DNA of 12,666 bases. It comes from Spirochaetota bacterium. GTDB lineage: Bacteria > Spirochaetota > UBA4802 > UBA5368. A program made the position numbers and the translations under genes. The stretch is taken from positions 1 through 12,666 of the forward strand of contig JAGODA010000065.1 of assembly GCA_017998475.1 (NCBI GenBank), written 5' to 3'. The first letter of the stretch is position 1. The number at the start of each line of letters is the position of its first letter. The notes under the pieces are model-generated. The model saw only the letters and a list, made by a program, of their open reading frames with translations, had not been told where the DNA came from and did no database searches. Positions 1 through 7,800 of the stretch are shown one piece after another.

Positions 1-1185
1 GGCCGTACCGAAGAAATGAAAAACCCTCTCGAGCGCCATCAGGTGGCGCTCGGTGTCGTCATATTCCTGAAGGTATTTCTCCGCCAGCTCAAACTGACGC
101 CTGGCGCTCTCGCGTTTCGGAATTATTCCGTAATCGGGAATGATGTTGACGTTGATGTTGCCGCCGGCCTGCTCGGAATACACCAGGACGCCGTCGAATA
201 CCGGTGACCAGCGAGGCGAGAACGAAGAGAGCGAGGGCGCCGTGAGCGGGTATTCCGTGCCCGTTGATATCCGCCTGTACTGGAGAACGGAATTGTCGCC
301 GGGGTCAAGTCTGCCGTTCCGGTTTGTATCGCGGGAGATGAGCGTGTATACGATCTCGTCGTTCCCCCGGAGAAACGTCGGGTGCATCTCTATGGCGGGC
401 CCGGAGGTTATGCGCTTTTCTTCGCCCGTTGCGAGGTCCACCGTGTAGATATCCCCTCCGGAACCCTCCTCACGATACGAAACGAAAGCGATCATGCGCC
501 CGTCGGTCGAGAAACGCGGCTGTGTCCCCCCGCCGCGCGTCAGCTGTCGGAGCCCGCGGCCCCTGCGATCCATCAGCCATATGTTCTCCGCCCCGCCGCG
601 CGTGGAGGAGAAGGCGACAAGCGTGCCGTCCGGAGACCAGCAGGGGGTGGCGTCCTTAACGATCCTGATGGTGCCCGAGGCGGCGTCCTGGTACTGAGTA
701 AGATTGACCGCTTCGGATGATGGACGCACGTCCTTCCAGCCCGAGGCGCGGGCGCTTTTTATCAAAGCGCCGGGGTCCAGCCTCATCACGTAGATGTCGC
801 CCTCCGGGTCCTCACGCTGCGAGACGAAGGCCAGATATTTTCCATCGGGTGAAAGCGCGGGCGAGGAATCCCTCGAGGGATGGTCGGTGATGCGCACAGT
901 GGTGATATCGGTGAGCGAGCGCAGGTAAATGTCGAAGTTACCCCTGTCCCGGTCCGAAGTAAAGAAAAACAACAGGCCGTCGGGCGTAAAGACGCCCTCG
1001 GTTTCGATTGACTGCTCGATCGTGACGGGAACCGACCTGCCGACCTCGGTACGATATTCCTTTCTGAGGATCTCACCGTAACTGAAGAGCACTTCGGGGG
1101 CCGAGCGATCGTCGCAGGCGGCGCATAAGATGAGCGCCGCGAAAAACACCGCGGCGATGAACCGGTTCATCGATCGGGCCGTCAT
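1..1185 (-). CDS. TolB-like beta-propeller (PD40/WD40-like) lipoprotein, 3' end beyond window
   Basis: This open frame runs off the left edge, giving 395 codons without a stop. Residues 7-24 form a signal peptide ending at Cys24 (LCAAC). The -3 Cys is unusual, but spirochaetal lipoboxes are loose, so a lipoprotein is likely. Four PD40 blade signatures are visible: TPDG at 67-70, SPDGKYLAF at 112-120, SPDGTLVAF at 184-192 and STDGRMIAF at 226-234. These are typical of TolB-like propellers that bind partners in the periplasm or at the outer membrane. A canonical EF-hand-type loop, DTNRNGRLDPGD, lies at 286-297. After residue 358 the chain becomes helical and charged, perhaps the start of a TPR-like domain. 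I chose the start at 1185 because its ATG overlaps the stop of the upstream DUF1318 gene as ATGA. In-frame ATGs at 1200 and 1170 are alternatives. The partner or ligand is unknown, and the coupling suggests a role with the AsmA/DUF1318 pair. Confidence 0.88.
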   Translation of the reverse strand, partial: MTARSMNRFIAAVFFAALILCAACDDRSAPEVLFSYGEILRKEYRTEVGRSVPVTIEQSIETEGVFTPDGLLFFFTSDRDRGNFDIYLRSLTDITTVRITDHPSRDSSPALSPDGKYLAFVSQREDPEGDIYVMRLDPGALIKSARASGWKDVRPSSEAVNLTQYQDAASGTIRIVKDATPCWSPDGTLVAFSSTRGGAENIWLMDRRGRGLRQLTRGGGTQPRFSTDGRMIAFVSYREEGSGGDIYTVDLATGEEKRITSGPAIEMHPTFLRGNDEIVYTLISRDTNRNGRLDPGDNSVLQYRRISTGTEYPLTAPSLSSFSPRWSPVFDGVLVYSEQAGGNINVNIIPDYGIIPKRESARRQFELAEKYLQEYDDTERHLMALERVFHFFGTA

Positions 1186-1799
1186 TTTTTCCGGACCCAT
1201 TTTCCCGTCTTCTCCTGGACCCAGTCGTTCTTCCGCGCCAGGGCGGCCTGTTCCTCCGCGAAGGCCGCGCCGAACGCGTCCACGTCACGCCGCGAAGGCT
1301 CGCCCGTTCCGGCCCTGGCCACGCTCCGCTCGAATATGGTCCTTCTGGCAGCGTTCTCGTCCTCGAGCACCCGCATGAGGGCCGCCCTCCGCGAGGCGTC
1401 CGACTCGTACCTTTTCTGCGGCAGGTACACGGCAAGCCCGGTGCTCGCCTCTCCCACGGCGCCCTCGTCCTTGTAGGCGCGTATTTTCGCCTCGTTGAAC
1501 TCGCGTATCTTCACCGCGCGCAGAAGGGCCTCATCCCCCCCCATCACGACCGCCGGGCCGCGAGAACGCGCCACGTCCGTCTTAACCGAGGAGACGATCC
1601 AGGCGTCCCGCTCGAGCTCGCGGTAGTCGCCCACGATCTGGCGCTCGATAACGGTTTTCTCGCCGGTCAGGTGAATGTCCGGCGGCGAAATCTCAAGGCA
1701 GCTGGGCACGTCCGCGATGCAGCTTTTCCCGCTCGCGCATCCCGTCGCCGCCGCCGCGATCGCCGCGAGCGCGGCGAGCACGCACAGACGCGTTTTCAT
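1182..1799 (-). CDS. DUF1318 (YdbL-like) lipoprotein with YnbE-like N-terminal segment
   Basis: The 205-residue product has a signal peptide (residues 1-20) and the lipobox ATGC with Cys21 as the likely lipidated residue. Residues about 34-63 (LEISPPDIHLTGEKTVIERQ and on) resemble, as I recall it, the mature part of E. coli YnbE, the small outer-membrane lipoprotein that pairs with the AsmA-like YdbH. Residues about 88-205 match the DUF1318/YdbL pattern: an AKIRAYKDEGAVGEASTGL stretch at 104-122, an N-A-A-R-R segment at 149-153, and a C-terminal WVQEKTGKWVRKK at 193-205. In E. coli, YdbL is a separate soluble periplasmic protein. The start overlaps the upstream AsmA-like gene as ATGA and has a GGAGG site 7 nt upstream. 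The inferred role is an outer-membrane partner of the AsmA-like protein. The DUF1318 call is firm, while the YnbE-like part rests on a short similarity. Confidence 0.85.
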   Translation of the reverse strand: MKTRLCVLAALAAIAAAATGCASGKSCIADVPSCLEISPPDIHLTGEKTVIERQIVGDYRELERDAWIVSSVKTDVARSRGPAVVMGGDEALLRAVKIREFNEAKIRAYKDEGAVGEASTGLAVYLPQKRYESDASRRAALMRVLEDENAARRTIFERSVARAGTGEPSRRDVDAFGAAFAEEQAALARKNDWVQEKTGKWVRKK

Positions 1800-4654
1800 T
1801 GCTCCACCTCCCTGACCTTTCGCAGGTATTCCTGTATGGGCATCCGGTCGAACTCCACCTTCTCATCCTTCACGCCGAAGAGGTAGCCGATGGTTCTGCG
1901 CGAGAAGCCGACGGTGGCGTACACCAGCCCCCTGTCGAGATTGAAGTTGAAGTCCTTCACGTTCATCGAATTGTCCACCGCGAACTGCGCGACACCGCCC
2001 AGCTTCGATTTACCCTTCTCCGTGGAAAGGCCCTTGAGCAGGCGGTTGGCGAACTTTTCGCCGATTTTATAGATATTGATGTAGCCCTGCGCCGAGAGCT
2101 CGCGGTCTATATCCACTCCCTTCCCGCTGAAATTCGCGTTGAGTGAGAGCTCCGCGTCGCGCGTCTTCTTCCGCGCGTCCGGGTCGTCGAGAACGCCGAT
2201 ATCCACATTGGTCACGTCGAGCGCCATGCGGAATTCCATGTTCCGCGGCTTCATGTCCGCGAGATTGAAGAGGATGTTACGGCCGTACAGCGAGCCGTCC
2301 AGCACGTAGGCGCGCATCACCGGGATCTCGAAGGTGTTCTCCCGGAAGAACATGAGCGCCGAGAAGTCCTTCAGGTACTGGAAGCTGATGTCCCGCGCCG
2401 GGTGCTTCGCGCGGATCGACGCGATCGTGAAATTCGCCTTTTCCCTGAAGTTCTCGTTCGAGATGAGCAGGCTCTTGTCGGTCGCTATGCGCGACTCGCC
2501 CCGGTACCGCGGGGTAAAATAGAATTCGAAGGGAAAGTCCATGTTGAGATCGTCCACGAAGACGCGCTCCTCCGCGTTCTGCGCGAAAAAGTGACCGATC
2601 TTTATCGATCCATAGGCCTTGCCGCTCTTCATGTCGCCCCTGACCGCGGCGCCGACGTCGACCAGCCCCTTTACCTTCCACGGACCGTACACCGCCGCGA
2701 ATTCCGGCGCCGCGAGCCTGACCGAGAGCCTGAGGTCGGAGTCGGAGATCGGCGGCGTTTTCAGGTCGACGGTGCCGCGCGCGTCGACGCTGAGGCCCTT
2801 GGCCTCGCTCGCAAGGCGCAGGCGTTTGAGCGAGACGCGTTTTACGGCGTCGTCCTGCTCAAGGTCCGCGTCGAGCCTGAGGTCGGTGAGATCGAAATCG
2901 GGCGCTTTGAGTTTCAGGACGGCCGCCGCGTTCGTCTTCCGTCCCTTCATTCCGAACGACGCGTCGAGGGACAGGTCAACCGGCTTCGAGAGAGGGAGGT
3001 CGGCGACGGACTTCCGGAGGGACGGAGGAAGCATCGCCTCGAGCGGGGCTTTCTGGAAGCGGAAGCGTTCCACGTTCAGGCGGCCGGCGAGCGCCGGTCC
3101 CATCAGCACATCGGCCGTCGCCCCGACATCGAGAGCGTTACGGCCGTCCGTCGGGTTGAAGTATTTAAAAGTAAAAGAGTTGATCCTCACCCTGCCGAAG
3201 TTGCCGAGCGCCGACGCATCGAGCGTCATCTCCATGCCGTTGTCCGCCGATTTACTGCGTTCCAGGGCGTAGGAAAAGCGCGGCGCGGAGAGCCGGGCCA
3301 GAAGCTTCATGTCGTCCGCGCGCTTCAGCGCGCCGAACGACAGTCTGGCCGAGGGAAGCGCGGCCTGCGTTCCCGGCACACTGAAGGAGACACCACGAAG
3401 AGCGAGTTCCCCCTGTATGTCCATCGACGACGGATTGCCCCTTACGGTCAGCGGATACAGCGAAACGACGCCGCCGAAGCGTGTTTCCCTGTCACCGGTA
3501 ATCGCGGCGTAGTACGGGTACAGCTCGTCGAGGGAGATCGCGCTGTGGGTCATCCGGATATCGATCTCCTGCCTGGTCGTAACGGAGCGTACCGAACCGG
3601 CGAGCCGTATCCACGCGCTGTTCCCGAAGCGCACTCCGAAGTTGTCGAGGCGCAGAACGTCCGCGCCCGGATCGTAGACCAGGTCATACCCGATCATCAG
3701 GCTGAGCGGCGCGAGCCGCGCGCGCCTGAAGCGCACCGGCGTGCGGTTCGTGCCGAAGCGGAAGGAGCTGTCGAACGAGCCGGCCTCCTCCCGGGCCTTT
3801 CTGAAATCGAGTTTCCACGAGAGCACCAGCGGAGGATTCACCTCCACATCGGGGGTGTATACCGACACGTCGAGCTCACCCTTCGGATTGAGAGCGATCG
3901 ACATGCGTTCGAGAAGCGAGACCGCCTCCAGCGATTTCGGAACTGTTCTGAACGGGGGGACCCTCACGTCGGCGGTGAAGCCGAGCCCCTCCACCGACGC
4001 GTTGAGCCCCGCGCCGCGGACATACATCCTTAAGTCATCGAGCACGAATTTAAAGAGGAATTCCGCGGAAAACGGAAGCCGTATTTCTCCGGACGGCGCA
4101 CCCTCCCGCGCCGGCTCCTCCTCCTTTTCAGCCTCCGGCTTCCCGGCCCCGGCCTTCATGAGGCGCGCCGCGTTCCAGACGCCGTTCTTTTCCATAAGAT
4201 ATATACGGGGACGGTAGATGCCGATCTCTCTGAAACGCACGTTTCCAATGAGCATGCCGAAGAAGCCGTAATCGAGCACCAGCCGCTCGACCTCCACGAA
4301 TTTCGTCCTGCCGAACTCCTCGCCGTTATAAATAACAAGATTATGAATGTCGAAGCCGGTGTAGGGATTGAACCGCTTAACGCTCAGCGTGAGCTCGCCG
4401 TTCGAGGCGGCGCGGAAAGCGGATACGGCAATGGACTCAACGCGCCCCGGAGAGAGGACCAGCGGAAGCGCGGCCATCAGCATGAACACAAGCCCGAAAA
4501 CCGAAAGCGGCACCCATACGAGAAGTACCTTCGCGGCGGTCTTCGCGATGCCGCCCGGGTTTATCTTTGCGGACATCGCTCCTGGCGGCGTTTGGGCGGG
4601 TCCGCCCGTCGTGGTATCGGCTGAACGGCTGGTATTTTCCGTTTTTCGTATCAT
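1796..4654 (-). CDS. AsmA-like intermembrane protein (YdbH/TamB/YhdP-type role inferred)
   Basis: The 952-residue product has a polar 35-residue cytoplasmic leader, one transmembrane helix at about 43-67 and a long periplasmic part. Residues about 88-165 show the AsmA N-terminal pattern: RFNPYTGFDIHNLVIYN, FVEVERLVLDYGF, then RPRIYLMEKNGVWN. An E/K/A/P-rich linker at 167-188 leads into some 750 residues of alternating short beta segments, as in the hydrophobic-groove beta-taco rods of AsmA, TamB, YhdP and YdbH. Proteins of that group anchor in the inner membrane and are proposed to carry phospholipids to the outer membrane. The ATG is preceded by GGAAGGATTG at a suitable distance. Its stop overlaps the next start as ATGA, so it is first in the operon with the DUF1318 lipoprotein and the TolB-like lipoprotein. 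This partnership favours a YdbH-like role, although I do not recognise the specific YdbH C-terminal domain. Confidence 0.87.
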   Translation of the reverse strand: MIRKTENTSRSADTTTGGPAQTPPGAMSAKINPGGIAKTAAKVLLVWVPLSVFGLVFMLMAALPLVLSPGRVESIAVSAFRAASNGELTLSVKRFNPYTGFDIHNLVIYNGEEFGRTKFVEVERLVLDYGFFGMLIGNVRFREIGIYRPRIYLMEKNGVWNAARLMKAGAGKPEAEKEEEPAREGAPSGEIRLPFSAEFLFKFVLDDLRMYVRGAGLNASVEGLGFTADVRVPPFRTVPKSLEAVSLLERMSIALNPKGELDVSVYTPDVEVNPPLVLSWKLDFRKAREEAGSFDSSFRFGTNRTPVRFRRARLAPLSLMIGYDLVYDPGADVLRLDNFGVRFGNSAWIRLAGSVRSVTTRQEIDIRMTHSAISLDELYPYYAAITGDRETRFGGVVSLYPLTVRGNPSSMDIQGELALRGVSFSVPGTQAALPSARLSFGALKRADDMKLLARLSAPRFSYALERSKSADNGMEMTLDASALGNFGRVRINSFTFKYFNPTDGRNALDVGATADVLMGPALAGRLNVERFRFQKAPLEAMLPPSLRKSVADLPLSKPVDLSLDASFGMKGRKTNAAAVLKLKAPDFDLTDLRLDADLEQDDAVKRVSLKRLRLASEAKGLSVDARGTVDLKTPPISDSDLRLSVRLAAPEFAAVYGPWKVKGLVDVGAAVRGDMKSGKAYGSIKIGHFFAQNAEERVFVDDLNMDFPFEFYFTPRYRGESRIATDKSLLISNENFREKANFTIASIRAKHPARDISFQYLKDFSALMFFRENTFEIPVMRAYVLDGSLYGRNILFNLADMKPRNMEFRMALDVTNVDIGVLDDPDARKKTRDAELSLNANFSGKGVDIDRELSAQGYINIYKIGEKFANRLLKGLSTEKGKSKLGGVAQFAVDNSMNVKDFNFNLDRGLVYATVGFSRRTIGYLFGVKDEKVEFDRMPIQEYLRKVREVEQ

Positions 4655-4722
4655 TTTTCAATCCTTCCCGCGCCGCTGTGGCACCGCCGACGGGCGTACG
4701 CTTCACTGCGCGGAAGGGTGAA

Positions 4723-4751
4723 ATCGTAAAGATGGAAAGGGCGTATGGCAA
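4723..4751 (-). promoter_or_regulatory. Candidate sigma70-type promoter for the AsmA-DUF1318-TolB operon
   Basis: On the minus strand, TTGCCA (4751-4746, five of six matches to TTGACA) is followed by a 17-nt spacer and TACGAT (4728-4723, four of six matches to TATAAT). It lies just downstream of the terminator of the preceding gene and would give a leader of roughly 60 nt before the AsmA-like start. A TTCAC/GTGAA inverted repeat (4702-4706 and 4718-4722) sits just after the -10. The position is sensible, but the -10 match is modest. Confidence 0.35.
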
Positions 4752-4753
4752 GT

Positions 4754-4807
4754 AAAAATTGGCCGGCTCCCGGCGATGACGGAACTCGTCAACCGAGTCC
4801 CGTCATC
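4754..4807 (-). terminator. Tandem-hairpin terminator at the end of the activase/reductase gene
   Basis: In the minus-strand transcript a 14-bp stem (4794-4807 with 4775-4788, including one G-U pair, 5-nt loop) carries the last five codons on one arm and the stop codon in its loop. It is followed at once by a GC-rich 5-bp stem GCCGG/CCGGC (4770-4774 with 4762-4766, 3-nt loop) and then AATTTTT (4760-4754). The second hairpin plus T-run has intrinsic-terminator form, and the first could assist or protect the 3' end. It separates the reductase unit from the AsmA operon. Confidence 0.7.
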
Positions 4808-7800
4808 CTGCTGAGCATCTCCCGTTTTCCCCCGCCGGGTTCGACGAGCGAGGAAACATCCGGATTCTCTTTGAATCTGAGCACGTTCAGCATGAATATG
4901 TCGAGCTTGTTGATGATGCCGGGCGGCAGAAGGTTCCCGTCGATCTCCACGGACATCACCGGGTAGTGGCGCTCGCGGGCCCAGGGAGTGAGGATCCCCT
5001 CGATCACGCGCCCGATCAGGCAGGCGAAGGGGGCGATGTTCACCACGCCTGAATAGCCGTCCATCATCGCCGTCGCGGCGACGCCGCTCGAGACGCTGAT
5101 TTCGGAATGCAGCTCGTCGCTCACGAAATACCTCTCGGCGTTATCCATTATGCGGTCCATGTCATGCGGCGTCTCCGGCAGGAGGCCCGTCTTCTTCAAG
5201 ACGGCGGCCACCCGGTGCTCTACGCGGTGCTTGTACATTGCCTCCAACTTCCAGCCGAGGAACTCGCGCAGTTCTTTCGAAAAGGGCCTCAGGTACCATG
5301 GAACGAGCCGCAGCCGCTTCAGTATCTCATGGCGCCGCACGTGGTCGCAGTAGTAGATCCACTCGGTGATACCGGAGACCTTCCCGATTATTCCGCGCGC
5401 GCTGAAATGCTGAATGAGCTCGTCCACGGCGAAGTCGTCCCTGCGCACGTAGATCTCCCCCACGACAAGCACGCGCGGACACTCGTCTATCGTGCGCTTC
5501 AGGGGGATGCGTGTGATCTCCGCGACGATATCCTCGAGTACCGGCAGAACGCCGCGGACGTCCTTCTCGGCCACGGCTATAAGCCGGTGCCAGAGCCCGT
5601 CGTATGTTCTCATCGCCGCTGCGGGATCCTCCGCGCACGCGCGAAGCGAGGTCTCCACGTCCTTCATGTAGTCGCTGATGACCAGCCCCCACCACGCGTG
5701 CTTCGAGAAGTCCGGCCCGAGCTCGTTGTACGAGTTGTCGGAGTCAAGCGTCACGACGACCACGTTGTCCAGGCGCAGGTCCTTGAAGAGGTTCTCGTAG
5801 AAAACGAAGTACTGCCCCGTGCGGCAGGGCCCCGTTGTGGTCGGGACGAAGAGCAGGTAGATTTCGTCCTTGCGGTAGCGGTCGGAGCCGAAGAAGCGAA
5901 GCGCCTCGCCGAGCACAAGGTGCGAAGGGAGGCACTCCTTGCCGGAGGCGTGGTTGCGCGCCAGCTGCAGCGTCGGCACGTCCGCCAGCGGCATGGCCTC
6001 GGCGCTGATTCCCGCGGAACGAAGCGACGCGGCGAGGAGCTCGGTCGAGAGCCTCCCCATGTTCGCCAGGAGGAGCTTGATGCGCGGGTTGTCCCTGAGC
6101 GGCATCGTCTCGCCGGTGGAAACGCGCCGGACATACAGTCCGTCCTTCTTCACGACGAAGCGCAGGCCGTTGTCGAAACGCTCCGCTGCGATTTCCGTGT
6201 GCTTGCTCCGGTACCCCTCTATGATGTCCAGGAAGGCCTCCACGCGCGTGTCGACCCCGGCGTCGGCCGTGTGCGAGTCGAGCTCCAGCACCAGGAATGG
6301 TTTGGTGCCCATGTTCCATCTGAGATAGTGCAGCATGAAGGAGTCCGGCGCGCACGAGAAGTTCGTTATATATGTCACGAAGAGGTTGTCCTCGTTCCGC
6401 ACGAGCCTGCTCGCCTTCATGTCCTGCTGGCCGTAGTACCAGTACATGTTGGCGAAAATCGCCTCGTTTTCGAACGGCAGGATGTCGAAGGGGATGATGG
6501 TGCATCCGCGCGAGGTGAATTTCCGGGGTATTCCCATGTTCGCGTCCGGCGTGAACGCGTTGTACGGCCTGCCCAGAAGCGCGATGACCGGGCGCTTAGC
6601 CCCGCGCGCCGTTTCGAGCGCCTCGCGGCCGAGCTCCGCCGCCTTCACGGCGTAATCGCGCTGCCTTTCGAGCGCGACGGCGAAGGCCGCGCGAACCTCC
6701 TTCTCGCCGAAACCGAGTCGTTCGCCGAGCTCGATGAACGGCTCGAGCGCCTTCTCCTCGCCATACTTGAAGCTCACGACGGGACAGAGCACGCGCTCGT
6801 CGGGAATTTCCGGAAACGCCTGACGGATGTAATAGGGCAGTCCCTGCGTGATGGGGCAGAAATTCGCGTGCACGTCGCTCTCGTAGCTCTCCATGTCCCT
6901 GAAATGCGGCAGGAACAGGTAGTCCGGCCGCGCGTCGAAGGCCGCCTGCACCGCGCCGTGCGCGATTTCGGCCGGGAAACAGTAGCCGCTCTCCACCCGC
7001 GCGATCCCCCCCGGCGATATCTCCGTCGAGAGCACGGCGCGCACGCCCAGCTCGTGGAAAAAATGAGAGTAAAACGGCCACAGGGTATACACCGAGAAAC
7101 AGCGGGGAATGCCCACCGTATGGCCGCAACGGGAATTGAATGAGTCCGGATCGGGCGCGCATTCGACGAACATGAGATCGTTCCGGCGCTCCACATAATC
7201 GACCACCTCGGCCTCGTCGAAGCTCTTCTTCTTGCGCATGTTGGCGTACTTGTTGCAGCGGCCGCCGAACATATAGCGGTGCCCGTTGACGACGAGCACG
7301 CGGATGGGGCAGTAATTGTCACAGGCCTTGCACTGGAACTCGCGTTCGCCGACAATCTCGGTGGCGAGGATAGCGTCGAGGTCGTAGCTTCCCTTTTCAA
7401 GAAAGCCCTCCGACAGCTTCTGCGCGGCGAGCAGCCCCACCCCGAAACATCCCATGAGCTCGGGATCGGGCGGCACCAGAATGTTCTTGCCCAGAAGCAT
7501 CGCGAACGCCAGCGGCACCGCCTCGTTCTTGGCCACCCCTCCCTGCAGCACGATGCCGTTGCCGATTGTACGGTTGCCCACAACGCGGTTGAGATAATTC
7601 GACACAATCGAGGTCACCAGTCCGGCCGTGATGTCCTCCCGCGTGGCGCCCTGCTGTATCGCCTTGCGGATATCCGAATTGATGAAAGCAGAGCAGTGCT
7701 CGCCGAATTTCAGCGGCCGCTCCGCGGCGAGCGCCACCGGCGCTATCTCGTGCGCGTGCTCTATGCTGAGGTCGCCCCTGCACGACTCCTCCAGGAACGA

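Noticed and set aside
786..1076. Minus-strand 96-codon frame within the TolB-like gene
   Set aside because: It is an off-frame reading of the propeller gene, whose true frame gives repeated SPDG motifs from 1185 to the window edge.
2402..4033. Long plus-strand open frame (543 codons) opposite the AsmA-like gene
   Set aside because: It is a GC-driven shadow. Its translation is rich in R, E, H and V without domain pattern, while the minus strand encodes a clear AsmA-like protein with a good ribosome site.
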